From: Paracoccaceae bacterium | GTDB taxonomy: Bacteria; Pseudomonadota; Alphaproteobacteria; Rhodobacterales; Rhodobacteraceae | DNA length: 64,000 bases | Reading direction: 5' to 3' | NCBI GenBank assembly: GCA_020622085.1 | Contig: JAHRYM010000001.1 | Coordinates: 1,963,620 to 2,027,619 of the forward strand | Shown: positions 17,088 through 25,916 of the stretch, piece by piece | How the letters are laid out: each line of letters starts with the position of its first letter | How positions within the stretch are numbered: position 1 is the first letter of the stretch | Position numbers and translations under genes: made by a program | The notes under the pieces: generated by a model | The model's input: the letters and a program-made list of their open reading frames with translations, nothing else | Told to the model about the DNA's origin: nothing | The model's database searches: none

Positions 17088-18029
17088 ATGCCGAAGCCGA
17101 GAAAGATCATCATCGACACCGACCCCGGCCAGGATGATGCCGTGGCGATCCTCTTGGCGCTGGCCTCGCCGGAGCTTGATGTCCTGGGCATCACCGCCGT
17201 TGCGGGCAACGTGCCGCTTTCGCTGACCGAAAGGAACGCGCGGGTGATCTGCGAACTGGCGGGGCGGCGTGACGTGAAGATCTTCGCCGGCTGTGATGCG
17301 CCGCTGAGCCGCAAGCTGGTCACCGCCGAACATGTCCATGGCAAGACCGGGCTGGATGGCATCCAACTCCCCGATCCGGACATGGCACTGTCTGCGGGTC
17401 ATGGGGTGGACTTCCTCATCGATACGCTTCGGTCCGAACCCGCCGGCACGGTCACACTCTGCCCGCTGGGTCCGCTGACAAATATAGCCACGGCCTTTTG
17501 CAAGGCACCAGATATTGTTGCCAAGGTGTGCGAAATCGTTCTCATGGGTGGCGCCTATTTCGAAGCTGGAAACATAACCCCCGCGGCCGAGTTCAATATC
17601 TTCGTCGACCCGGAAGCCGCTGAAATCGTGTTCAAATCCGGCGTTCCGCTGGTTGTGATGCCGCTCGACGTGACGCACAAGGCGCTGACGACGCGCGCCC
17701 GGGTCGAGGCGTTTCGCAACCTTGGCACGCACGCAGGCGCGGTCGTCGCAAGCTGGACCGATTTCTTCGAGCGATTCGACGTTGCGAAATACGGCAGCGA
17801 GGGTGCGCCGCTCCATGACCCCTGCGTGATCGCCTATCTGCTGAAGCCAGAGCTGTTCCGGGGCCGCCACATCAACGTGGAAATCGAGAAGCAAAGCCCG
17901 CTCACGCTGGGCATGACGGTGGCCGACTGGTGGGGCGTCACCGACCGGGCGGCGAACGCGATGTTCATGGGCGATGTCGATGCGGAGGGTTTTTTCGCGC
18001 TGCTCACCGAACGGATCGGGCGGATTTGA
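17088..18029 (+). CDS. Inosine-uridine nucleoside hydrolase family protein
   Basis: 313-aa N-ribohydrolase that cleaves the glycosidic bond of nucleosides to free base and ribose. The calcium-binding signature [19 protein letters not shown] is at residues 7-25; [46 protein letters not shown] and [10 protein letters not shown] complete the active site. Cytoplasmic. GGAG precedes ATG 17088 at nine bases. The gap back to the divergent sulfotransferase-like gene is AT-richer than the coding DNA and should hold the promoter. selO follows after 44 bp on the same strand. The preferred nucleoside cannot be told from sequence. Confidence 0.94.
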   Translation: MPKPRKIIIDTDPGQDDAVAILLALASPELDVLGITAVAGNVPLSLTERNARVICELAGRRDVKIFAGCDAPLSRKLVTAEHVHGKTGLDGIQLPDPDMALSAGHGVDFLIDTLRSEPAGTVTLCPLGPLTNIATAFCKAPDIVAKVCEIVLMGGAYFEAGNITPAAEFNIFVDPEAAEIVFKSGVPLVVMPLDVTHKALTTRARVEAFRNLGTHAGAVVASWTDFFERFDVAKYGSEGAPLHDPCVIAYLLKPELFRGRHINVEIEKQSPLTLGMTVADWWGVTDRAANAMFMGDVDAEGFFALLTERIGRI

Positions 18030-18073
18030 AGAGACTTGCGGCAAAGCCCGATCAGGCGTCCTATATTGGGAAC

Positions 18074-19495
18074 ATGACCCTTCGTTTCGACAATTCCTAT
18101 GCTCGCCTGCCCGGCCGTTTCTATGCCCGCCAGGCCCCCGCGCCGGTGCCCGTGGCAACGCTTGTGGCGCTGAACGACGATCTTGCGCGCCGGCTCGGCG
18201 CCGATCCGGAAGCCTTGCGCAGCCCCGATTCCGTTGCCTGGCTGGCGGGAAACGGCCTGCCAGACGGGGCCGAGCCGCTGGCGCAGGCCTATGCCGGCCA
18301 TCAGTTCGGCGGCTGGGTGCCGCAACTTGGCGACGGACGCGCGGTGCTTCTGGGTGAGGTGATCGCCCCCGATGGCGCGCGGTTCGACCTGCAACTGAAG
18401 GGCGCGGGGCAAACTCCATATTCCCGGCAGGGCGACGGCCGCGCCTGGCTGGGTCCGGTCCTGCGCGAATATGTGGTGTCCGAGGCGATGGCGGCCCTGG
18501 GCGTGCCCACCACGCGCGCGCTCGCTGCCGTCACCACCGGCGACACGATCTGGCGCGATGGCCAGCGCCGCCCCGGTGCCGTGCTGGCGCGCGTGGCCGC
18601 AAGCCATATCCGCGTCGGCACCTTCCAGTATTTCGCCGCCCGCCGCGACATGGAAGGATTGCAACTTCTGGTCGATCACGTCATCACCCGCCACCACCCG
18701 CAGGCAGATGGTGCGGCGGGGCTTCTTGATGCCGTCGTTGCCGCGCAGGCCAGGCTGATTGCGCAATGGATGGCGCTGGGCTTCATCCACGGCGTGATGA
18801 ACACCGACAACATGACCGTGTCGGGCGAAACCATCGACTATGGCCCCTGCGCCTTCATGGATGCCTTCCACCCCGATACGGTCTATTCCTCGATCGACCG
18901 GCAGGGGCGTTATGCCTGGTCGAACCAGCCGCAGATCGCCGCCTGGAACCTTGCGCAGCTTGCCATGTGCCTGATCCCGGTCATGGGCGAGGAAGCCGTG
19001 GCGATCGAGGCGGCCACCGCCAGCGTTCACCGCTTCAAGGATCTATACGAGGCCGAATGGCTGAAGCGCTTCGGCGCCAAGATCGGGCTGGCCAGCCCCA
19101 CGGCCGCCGATCTGCCGCTGATCGAGGGGTTGCTGTCCGAGATGACGCGGCAGGGAGCGGATTTCACCAACAGCTTCCGCGGCCTGATCGACGACACCGC
19201 GCGCGGCAACTTCGCCGATCCCTCGGGATTTGACGCCTGGGCCACAGGCTGGCGCGCCCGGCTGGAGGCCGAAGCCGACCCGCAGACGGTCATGCGCGCC
19301 GCCAACCCGGCCTATATCCCGCGCAACCATCAGGTCGAGGCGATGATCGAGGCGGCGGTCGCGGGCGACTTGGCGCCGTTCCATCGGCTGAACGCTGTTC
19401 TTGCCCGCCCCTACCACATCCGGCGGGGGGCCGAAGATCTGGCGCTGCCGCCACGACCCGATCAGGTCGTCCAGGCCACCTTCTGCGGAACCTGA
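18074..19495 (+). CDS. selO: SelO/YdiU protein adenylyltransferase
   Basis: 473-aa pseudokinase-fold enzyme that transfers AMP from ATP to Ser, Thr or Tyr of target proteins; in E. coli it links to oxidative stress through glutaredoxin and other targets. Motifs: [89 protein letters not shown] and [18 protein letters not shown]. It ends in TFCGT; this C-terminal Cys corresponds to the selenocysteine position of eukaryotic SelO. ATG 18074 matches the family N-terminus; the frame is open upstream into the nucleoside hydrolase gene in another phase. Confidence 0.96.
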   Translation: MTLRFDNSYARLPGRFYARQAPAPVPVATLVALNDDLARRLGADPEALRSPDSVAWLAGNGLPDGAEPLAQAYAGHQFGGWVPQLGDGRAVLLGEVIAPDGARFDLQLKGAGQTPYSRQGDGRAWLGPVLREYVVSEAMAALGVPTTRALAAVTTGDTIWRDGQRRPGAVLARVAASHIRVGTFQYFAARRDMEGLQLLVDHVITRHHPQADGAAGLLDAVVAAQARLIAQWMALGFIHGVMNTDNMTVSGETIDYGPCAFMDAFHPDTVYSSIDRQGRYAWSNQPQIAAWNLAQLAMCLIPVMGEEAVAIEAATASVHRFKDLYEAEWLKRFGAKIGLASPTAADLPLIEGLLSEMTRQGADFTNSFRGLIDDTARGNFADPSGFDAWATGWRARLEAEADPQTVMRAANPAYIPRNHQVEAMIEAAVAGDLAPFHRLNAVLARPYHIRRGAEDLALPPRPDQVVQATFCGT

Positions 19496-19510
19496 CGGAG
19501 CGCCGGGCCG

Positions 19511-20335
19511 ATGCCGCAGAAACACCGTCTTCCACCGGGAACGAAACTGGCCGGCCCGACCCTCGCCCTGCGGCTGGCCAGCTACAACATCCACAAATGC
19601 GTGGGGCTGGACGGCAAGCGCCAGCCCGAGCGCATTGTCGATGTGGTCAATGCCTTGCAGGCCGATATCGTCGCGCTGCAAGAGGTCGATCGCCGCTACG
19701 CCCCGCGACCGGCCGCGCTGCCGCCGCGACTCTTGCAGGCGGCGACGCATCTGGTGCCGCTGGATCTGGCGCCCGAAGGTCCGAGCCTTGGGTTCCACGG
19801 CCAGACAATTCTTCTGCATCCCCGGGTCATGGTCCAGCCGCCCGTCCTGCACCGCCTGGACCTGCCGGGGCTGGAGCCGCGCGGCGCCGTCTTTGCCGAT
19901 CTGACGGTCGCAGGGGGGCGGGTCCGCATTGTCTGCGTGCATCTGGGCCTGTTGCGCACCAGCCGGATGCAGCAGATGGAGGCGATCATGGGGCGTCTCG
20001 AGGCGCTGGAACCGCTGCCGACCGCGATCCTTGGCGATTTCAACGAATGGTCCACCCGTTCGGGGACCGAACCGTTGAACGGCCCCTTCCGGGTGCATGT
20101 GCCCGGGCGCAGCTATCCGGCGGGACGGCCCGTCGCGGCGCTTGACCGGATCGCGCTATCGGCGGAGATGCATCTGCTGGATGCGGGCACGCTCAGCACG
20201 CCGATCAGCCGCCGCGCCTCGGACCACCTGCCGGTCTGGGCGGATGTGCGCGCCGAACTGCCCCGGCGCGACACCTCCTGGCCCGATGCGGGCATCAGCG
20301 GCGCGGGGCTCAGTTCAGGCCCAGCGCAGCCTTGA
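19511..20335 (+). CDS. Endonuclease/exonuclease/phosphatase-family protein
   Basis: 274 aa of the EEP (DNase I-like) fold. Catalytic motifs in order: LASYNIHKCVG (Asn), VALQEVDRRY (metal Glu), RIVCVHLGLL (His), ILGDFNEWSTRSG (Asp/Asn) and SDHLPVWADV (Asp-His). Phosphodiesterase or phospholipid-phosphatase activity is likely; the substrate is unknown. GGAG lies before ATG 19511, 15 bases after selO, so the two are probably co-transcribed. The 3' end overlaps the convergent choline-binding-protein gene by 26 bp (20310-20335). Confidence 0.9.
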   Translation: MPQKHRLPPGTKLAGPTLALRLASYNIHKCVGLDGKRQPERIVDVVNALQADIVALQEVDRRYAPRPAALPPRLLQAATHLVPLDLAPEGPSLGFHGQTILLHPRVMVQPPVLHRLDLPGLEPRGAVFADLTVAGGRVRIVCVHLGLLRTSRMQQMEAIMGRLEALEPLPTAILGDFNEWSTRSGTEPLNGPFRVHVPGRSYPAGRPVAALDRIALSAEMHLLDAGTLSTPISRRASDHLPVWADVRAELPRRDTSWPDAGISGAGLSSGPAQP

Positions 20336-21273
20336 CGACCGGCAGGCCCTCGTTCCCGTCGAATGTCGTGACGCCGGCAAGCCAGCCATCAAGGATCGCG
20401 GGCGCCCTTGCGATCATCGCCTTCGCGGCATCCTGGGGCTCGGCACCATCGACCGTGATCATCCGCATGCCCTGGTTCTCGTAGTCAAGGTTGAAGACCA
20501 GTTGCGAGAAGAACCGCGCCACGTTCGGACAGTCTTCGCGGTAGCCGGGGCGTGACAGTGTGTGGACCGTCGATCCGCCGAAATCGGGGCCGAATTCCTC
20601 GTCTCCTCCCGAGAGATAGCGGATGTCGTGATCGATGTTCATGGGATGTGGCTCCCATCCCAGAAAGACGATCGGTGTTTCGGTCCTCAGGGCGCGCTCG
20701 AGCTGCGACAACATCCCCGCCTCGCTGGACTCGACCACCTCCCAGGTGTCGTCGAAGCCGTGGCGCCTGGCCGCGATCATGTCGAGAAGATACTGGTTCG
20801 ATCCCGGCTCGATGCCATAGATCTTGCCATCGAACATGTCGTGATGCCTTGCCAGTTCGTCAAAGCTGGTGATGCCCTGATCGTGGACGTATTTCGGCAC
20901 CGCAAGCGTGAACTTCGCGCCGGTCAGGTTTTCGCCGAGGTCCACGACCCAGCCCTTTTCGAAATATTCCTTGTAGTTCTCGTTCTGAACCGGCCGCCAG
21001 TTGCCCTGGAAGATGTCCATGTTCCCTTCCCGAAGCGAGACATAGGACACATCAAGTCCCAGAAGGGATTCACGCGGATCGTAGCCAAGTGCCGCCAGGA
21101 TCACCTCGGCGGTGGCATCGGTCAGACGGATGTCGGTCCAGCCAAGGTCGGCAAGGCGCACGGCCTTGCAGGCCTCGGGGTCGGTTTCGGCGCGCGCGGC
21201 ACCGGCAAGTCAGGGCGGCGGTCACGGCGGCGGCCAGAGCGACGACCGAAGCAAGAGAGCAGAGCTTTTTCAT
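20310..21273 (-). pseudogene. choX: Choline/glycine-betaine ABC substrate-binding protein, frameshifted in the signal peptide
   Basis: The 964-bp span is one base longer than a multiple of three. From ATG 21273 (AGGGA six bases before) the frame reads a signal peptide MKKLCSLASVVALAAAVTAA and then drifts into arginine-rich nonsense. The next frame supplies LAGAARAETDPEACK (signal-peptidase site ARA|E) and the whole mature OpuAC domain: VRLADLGWTDIRLTDATAEV, GNMDIFQGNWRP, GIEPGSNQYL and VFLGWEPHPMN, with aromatic quaternary-ammonium-binding residues. Removing one base near 21210 restores a 320-aa protein. It is either a real pseudogene or a single-base sequence error. Downstream of the zinc alcohol dehydrogenase; no permease or ATPase partner is adjacent. 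ChoX-like choline binding is the best guess. Confidence 0.85.
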
Positions 21274-21367
21274 GGTTTTTCCCTGTTGTGTCGATTTTGG
21301 TTGCATTGAAGGTCTGCGGTTTCAAAGACGAAGACCAGGCACCGGCGTTTGGTCCGGGCACTTGGGT

Positions 21368-22453
21368 TCAGTCGAAGGTGATGACCGAGCGCGCAAAGCC
21401 CCCGCGCCGCAGCCGCTCGAAGCCGTCGTTGATCTGGTCAAGCTTGATGCGGCTGTCGATCATCCGGTCAAGATGCAGCCGGCCGGCAAGGTAGAAATCG
21501 ACATAGCGCGGCATGTCGACGCGAAACCGGTTCGATCCCATGTTCGACCCCTGGATCCGCCGGTCATAAAGCAGGGCTGCGGCGTCGATCTCGATTCGCT
21601 GGCCTTCGGGAACCATGCCGATGATCGTCGCCACCCCCGACCGGCCCAGCATCTCGAAGGCCTGTTCGGCGGTGCGCTTCAGGCCGAGCGCCTCGAAGGC
21701 ATGGTCTACCCCACCCCGGGTCAGGTCGCGGACGGCCTCGACCGGATCGCATTCTCGGGCATTGATGGCGTCGGTCGCACCGAAGCTGCGCGCAAGATCC
21801 AGCTTGGTGTCTTCGATGTCGATGGCGATGATGCGGCCCGCACCGGCGATGGCGGCGCCGTTCACCGCCGCAAGCCCGACGCCGCCGCAGCCGATGATGG
21901 CGACGGTGGCGCCCACCTCGATCCGGGCGGTATTGGTCACTGCCCCTACCCCCGTCGTCACCGCGCAGCCGATCAGCGCCGCCCGATCGAGCGGCATGTC
22001 GCGGCGGATCTTCACCAAGGCATGTTCATGCACCAGCATCTGCTCGGCAAAGGCCGCAAGCTCATAGAACTGGTGGATGGGCGCCCCACCCCGGGCAAGG
22101 CGCGGCGGCTGGCCCTGTGCACGCTGCGTCTCGTGCTGGTGGTCACAGTTGAAGGGGCGGCCCGTGGTGCAATGGGCACAGTGGCCGCAAAAGACCGACA
22201 GGCAGGTGATGACGTGATCGCCGGGGCAAAGCCCCGTCACCTCGGCACCGACCTTTTCCACCACGCCCGACGCCTCGTGGCCAAGGATGGCGGGGGCATC
22301 GAAACCGTAGTGGCCGTCGATGTAATGCAGGTCGGAATGGCACAGGCCCACCGCCGCCGTGCGGATCAGCACCTCGCGCGGACCGGGGTTGGCAATGGCG
22401 ACCTCCTCGATCGTCAGTTTCTGATGGGCTCCGTGAAAGATCGCGGCCTTCAT
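21368..22453 (-). CDS. Zinc-dependent alcohol dehydrogenase
   Basis: 361-aa medium-chain dehydrogenase. The catalytic zinc site is AVGLCHSDLHYIDG and LGHEASGVVEKVG; the structural zinc site is CLSVFCGHCAHCTTGRPFNC (four Cys); the Rossmann NAD motif is AIIGCGGVGLAAVNGA. This matches class III-like alcohol dehydrogenases oxidising a primary alcohol to an aldehyde, with NAD. ATG 22453 has a good AGGAG and overlaps the stop of the upstream fusion gene (ATGA), so translation is coupled to it. That linkage suggests the alcohol is a product of the fused hydrolase domain or a choline-like compound, which is inference. Confidence 0.93.
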   Translation of the reverse strand: MKAAIFHGAHQKLTIEEVAIANPGPREVLIRTAAVGLCHSDLHYIDGHYGFDAPAILGHEASGVVEKVGAEVTGLCPGDHVITCLSVFCGHCAHCTTGRPFNCDHQHETQRAQGQPPRLARGGAPIHQFYELAAFAEQMLVHEHALVKIRRDMPLDRAALIGCAVTTGVGAVTNTARIEVGATVAIIGCGGVGLAAVNGAAIAGAGRIIAIDIEDTKLDLARSFGATDAINARECDPVEAVRDLTRGGVDHAFEALGLKRTAEQAFEMLGRSGVATIIGMVPEGQRIEIDAAALLYDRRIQGSNMGSNRFRVDMPRYVDFYLAGRLHLDRMIDSRIKLDQINDGFERLRRGGFARSVITFD

Positions 22454-24009
22454 CCCGGCTCCTTTTCCGTGAGGGGTGCAGTGGTATCGTGGCGGCACAG
22501 GAACGCGGTGATGCGGTCAAGCGACGCGGCGGCTTCGGGCAGTGCGCGATAGAATTCGAACACATGCCAGAGGCCGGGCCAGTCATGGAACTCGACACTG
22601 CCACCTGCGGCCGCGACCGCCGCGCGCAGGGCATGGACCTGTTCGCAAAGGATGTCGCGGCTGCCCGTTGTCAGGATCATCGGCGGCAAACCTGCAAGAT
22701 CTCCGACCAACGGCGAGATCGCGGGATGCGAAAGGTCGGCCGCAGGCGCCGCGTAAAGCCGGGCATAATCGCGCAGGTTCTGCCGGGACAGCGTCGGGTC
22801 GTGGCCGTCGTTGGCCAGGCGCTGGTCCGGTGTCAGATCGACCCAGGGCGACAGAAGCGCCATGGCTGCCGGCATCGGCAGGCCCGCGTCGCGCACCGCC
22901 TGCGCCAGTGCCAGAGCCAACCCGCCGCCCGCGGATTCGCCCACCAGAAACACCGGCCCGCCTGCCCGCGCACAGAAGTCTTTCCAGGCGACAAGCGCAT
23001 CCTCCAGCGCCGCCGGATGCCGGTGCTCGGGGGCAAGCCGATAGCGCGGCGCGGCCAGCGCCACCCCCATGCGCTGCGCCAGCGCACCGGCAACCGGCAG
23101 GTCGGATTCGGGGTCGCCCGTCACATAGCCGCCGCCATACAGGTAGAAGATCCGCAGCGGCGCGCCGGCAGCCACCCGGGGCGCGACCCGCAGCGCCGGC
23201 ACGCCGCCCAGATCCATCTGCGCCAGCCCAAGCCCGAAGGCCTTGACCGAGGCCCGCGCCTCGGCACGATAGACCTGCGCGACCTGCTGGCGCATCTCGA
23301 CCACGTTGGCCTCTGACAGGTGGGCCGGCGCAACCGGAAGATTGTCCTTCAGGAACTGCCGCGCCTCGGCACTGAGGCCGGCATCGTCATTCGCGCGGCG
23401 CAAGCTGTCGTCGGGCGGCGGGGCAAGGTTCTGACCCGGCAGGCGCAGGTTCAGATAGCGATAAAGCAGCGCCCGCGCCCGATTTGGCGTGAAGGTCACG
23501 GGGTTGGCCACGTTCTGCCACAGCCCGTCGATGAAGATCGACAATTCCTCGGCAATGTCATGCGCTTCGACAGCAGGAAGGCCCATGCCGCGCAGCGCAT
23601 GGCGCAGGTTGCTGTGGAACCTTCGGTCGAAGGCCTGTTCGATCCGCCCGAGCAGCGGGAAGTTTCGCATGGTGGAATAGATCGCAAGCCAGGTGCTGAC
23701 TGCCTCGGGCGTCAGGCTGGACGCGGAAATCTGCGCTTCGAGCAAGGCCAGAAGCCGTTCCTGCGGGCTGCGCGCCAATGCCAGCCTGCGGCCGATGTCT
23801 GCCGAAAACTCCCGATACATCGCACGGAAGGTTTCCAGCAGCAGCGTCTCCTTGTCGTCGAAATAGTGCTGGATCAGCGCCGGGGCGATCCCTGCCTCGC
23901 GCGCGATCCGGTGGACGCTGGCCTGCCCGATGCCGTCCCTGTGGATGCAGGCCCGCGCCGCCGCAATGATCTGGCGCCGCCGAACCGGTTCCATTCCGAC
24001 CTTGGGCAT
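22450..24009 (-). CDS. BetI-like TetR regulator fused to an alpha/beta hydrolase
   Basis: 519 aa in one uninterrupted frame. Residues 1-195 are a TetR-family regulator: MPKVGMEPVRRRQIIAAA is the BetI N-terminus, the helix-turn-helix is at about 28-50 (ASVHRIAREAGIAPALIQHY), and the ligand domain ends near residue 195. After a short linker, residues about 215-515 form a hormone-sensitive-lipase-type hydrolase: oxyanion loop YGGG at 291-294 (usually HGGG), nucleophile elbow GESAGG with Ser359, Asp452 in GSRDIL and His482 in WHVFEF, so the catalytic triad is complete. BetI normally represses choline oxidation genes and is about 195 aa. The fusion is translationally coupled to the zinc dehydrogenase. 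ATG 24009 is chosen because it gives the BetI N-terminus; upstream lies an AT-rich palindromic promoter. Confidence 0.9.
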   Translation of the reverse strand: MPKVGMEPVRRRQIIAAARACIHRDGIGQASVHRIAREAGIAPALIQHYFDDKETLLLETFRAMYREFSADIGRRLALARSPQERLLALLEAQISASSLTPEAVSTWLAIYSTMRNFPLLGRIEQAFDRRFHSNLRHALRGMGLPAVEAHDIAEELSIFIDGLWQNVANPVTFTPNRARALLYRYLNLRLPGQNLAPPPDDSLRRANDDAGLSAEARQFLKDNLPVAPAHLSEANVVEMRQQVAQVYRAEARASVKAFGLGLAQMDLGGVPALRVAPRVAAGAPLRIFYLYGGGYVTGDPESDLPVAGALAQRMGVALAAPRYRLAPEHRHPAALEDALVAWKDFCARAGGPVFLVGESAGGGLALALAQAVRDAGLPMPAAMALLSPWVDLTPDQRLANDGHDPTLSRQNLRDYARLYAAPAADLSHPAISPLVGDLAGLPPMILTTGSRDILCEQVHALRAAVAAAGGSVEFHDWPGLWHVFEFYRALPEAAASLDRITAFLCRHDTTAPLTEKEPG

Positions 24010-24065
24010 ATGCACGGACCTCGACGGGAAGGGGTGGGTTCGGTGAATCCAAAAGTAATCTGTTT

Positions 24066-24081
24066 TTGTATTTCCATACAA
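24066..24081 (-). promoter_or_regulatory. Palindromic operator candidate upstream of the BetI-hydrolase fusion
   Basis: Perfect dyad TTGTAT-TTCC-ATACAA, 57 bases before the fusion gene's ATG, inside an AT-rich island. Flanking A and T tracts extend the symmetry. It has the size and placement of a TetR-family operator, so autoregulation is likely. Confidence 0.5.
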
Positions 24082-24190
24082 TAAAAACATTTATCATGCC
24101 GGCAAGCACCGGCGAGAGCCGAAAAGCCCGCCTTCCCCGGCAACAGATCAGCCGACAGCCGCACCGACACGGGCGCGCGCCGAACATGGT

Positions 24191-24217
24191 TTTCAATGAA
24201 ATTTCAATATCTTGAAA
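24191..24217. promoter_or_regulatory. Second AT-rich dyad cluster in the fusion-gene upstream region
   Basis: Contains two direct copies of TTTCAA (24191-24196 and 24202-24207), an inverted copy TTGAAA (24212-24217) and the 8-bp palindrome GAAATTTC (24198-24205). It lies in the 282-bp gap between the ThDP gene and the fusion gene. No plausible gene is seen in the gap. Confidence 0.35.
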
Positions 24218-24250
24218 AGGAGGCACGGCAAAGCTGCACCAACCGTCGCC

Positions 24251-24281
24251 ATGGCACGGAGCGCGCGCGTGCGCGTGCCAT
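24251..24281 (-). terminator. Hairpin after ThDP gene 2
   Basis: 8-bp perfect stem ATGGCACG / CGTGCCAT around a 15-nt alternating GC loop, 10 bases downstream of the ThDP gene stop. There is no immediate T run. Confidence 0.4.
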
Positions 24282-24291
24282 AGTGCGGTGC

Positions 24292-25908
24292 TCAGCGCCC
24301 CGGGCCGGATTGCGCCTCGGCGCGCAGGTCGTCGCCAAAGAGAATCATCGTCGGGCCGGTTCCGGCCACGCCCCGGCGCAGCATCGCCGGCAGATCCGAC
24401 AGGGTGGCGGGCCGCTCCACCCGCCAGCCGCAGGCGATGGCGATGGCGGCAAGGTCGGGGGTCAGGATGTCGACGCCAAGGGGCGGAATGTTCTTTGCCT
24501 GCATATAGGACTTGATCTCGCCATAGCCCTTGTTGTCGTGCAGCATCAGAACAAGCGGCACCCCCGCCTCGGCGGCGCTGGCCAGTTCGCCAAGGACGAA
24601 TTGCAGACCCCCATCGCCAGACAGCGCCACCACCGGACGGTCCCCCGCAAGCCGGGCGCCCAAGGCCGCCGGCAGGCCGTAGCCAAGGGTGCCGAAACCG
24701 GTTGCCGAATTGAAATACCCCCCCGGCTGCGCAGCGGCAAAGGCGGTATTGCCCGCGTAGACAAGCTGGGTCGAGTCCCCGACGATCAGGGCGTCGGGCA
24801 GCGTGTCGCGGATCAGCTCCAGCAGGCGCAGATCGCCCTCTGTCGACGCCGGCAGATCGCGCCGCCCGGCCTTGGCCGTCGCTGCCCGGGCCGCGCCGTC
24901 ATCGGCCTTGCGCGGGCTGATGGCTGACAAGAGCGCCTCGGCCGTCAGTCCGGCATCCGCCGTCAGAGCCAGATCGGGCGCCGGGCCGCGCAGGATCTGC
25001 CCGGGCTCGATGTCGGCGCGGATGAAGGTGCCCGGAATGGCAAAGCCGCCGTCTTCGTAGAAATCGTAGTCGGTCGGCCCCATTTCCGTGCCGATGCCCA
25101 GCACCACGTCCGCCGACGCGATCAGCGCCCGCGTTGCGGCCATGCTGGGCGACAGGCTCACTCCCAGCGGATGATCGGGGGGCAGGATGCCGCGCGCGTT
25201 CGTCGTCATCACCAGCGGCGCATCCAGGGCCTCGGCCAGATCCCGCAGCGCCGCCGCCGCGGCCACGGCACCGCCGCCCGCAAGGATCACCGGTGCCTTT
25301 GCCGCCGAAAGCGCCGCCGCCGCCTGTTGCAGCACCCCGGCCGCCGGTGCGGGGCGGGACACGCGGGCCATGCGGCCGGGCATGGGCAGGTGCCCGGCCG
25401 GGGCCAGCATCACGTCGATCGGCAGTTCCAGATGCACCGGGCGTGGGCGGGCGCCGTCAAACACGGCGAAGGCCTGCGCCAGCGCCGGCGCCAGTTCCTC
25501 GGGCCGGTGGATGGTGCGGCTGAAGGCCGAAACCCCCGCGACCAGCGCCTGCTGGTTTGGCAGTTCATGCAGCCAGCCTTCACCCGACCCCATCCTGCCA
25601 TGGGCGTTGACGGTCGAAATCACGAGCATCGGCACCGAATCCCCGAAGGCCTGGCCCATCGCGGTGGCGATGTTGGTCATGCCCGGCCCCGAGATGATGA
25701 AGCACACGCCCGGTTTGCGGCTGGCACGGGCATAGCCGTCGGCCATGAAGCCGGCCCCCTGTTCGTGGCGCGGTGTCACATGGCGGATGCCGCTGCCGGC
25801 AAGGCCGCGGTATAGCTCGACCGTATGCACCCCCGGGATGCCGAAGACCGTGTCCACGCCATAGGCGCGCAGAAGATGCGTGAGATACACGCCGGTGCTG
25901 ATGTCCAT
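24292..25908 (-). CDS. ThDP-dependent decarboxylase, 2-ketoarginine decarboxylase (AruI)-like
   Basis: 538 aa. The N-terminus YGVDTVFGIPGVHTVELYRG and IRHVTPRHEQGAGFMADGYARA (catalytic Glu) closely resemble, from memory, AruI-type 5-guanidino-2-oxopentanoate decarboxylases. The ThDP/Mg motif is canonical here, GDGGLQF followed by HDNKGYGEI. It would decarboxylate a 2-oxo acid such as 2-ketoarginine in the cytoplasm. It is the last gene of a five-gene unit after ABC importer A, eight bases downstream of the permease stop, so the importer probably delivers the amino acid or guanidino precursor. No transaminase or aldehyde dehydrogenase for the arginine transaminase pathway is in the window. The ribosome site is weak. 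Confidence 0.82.
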   Translation of the reverse strand: MDISTGVYLTHLLRAYGVDTVFGIPGVHTVELYRGLAGSGIRHVTPRHEQGAGFMADGYARASRKPGVCFIISGPGMTNIATAMGQAFGDSVPMLVISTVNAHGRMGSGEGWLHELPNQQALVAGVSAFSRTIHRPEELAPALAQAFAVFDGARPRPVHLELPIDVMLAPAGHLPMPGRMARVSRPAPAAGVLQQAAAALSAAKAPVILAGGGAVAAAAALRDLAEALDAPLVMTTNARGILPPDHPLGVSLSPSMAATRALIASADVVLGIGTEMGPTDYDFYEDGGFAIPGTFIRADIEPGQILRGPAPDLALTADAGLTAEALLSAISPRKADDGAARAATAKAGRRDLPASTEGDLRLLELIRDTLPDALIVGDSTQLVYAGNTAFAAAQPGGYFNSATGFGTLGYGLPAALGARLAGDRPVVALSGDGGLQFVLGELASAAEAGVPLVLMLHDNKGYGEIKSYMQAKNIPPLGVDILTPDLAAIAIACGWRVERPATLSDLPAMLRRGVAGTGPTMILFGDDLRAEAQSGPGR

Positions 25909-25916
25909 GATATGTC

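Noticed and set aside
24235-24284. Tiny plus-strand open frame after an AGGAGG
   Set aside because: Only about ten codons, ending in the hairpin that terminates ThDP gene 2; no evidence of a real peptide.
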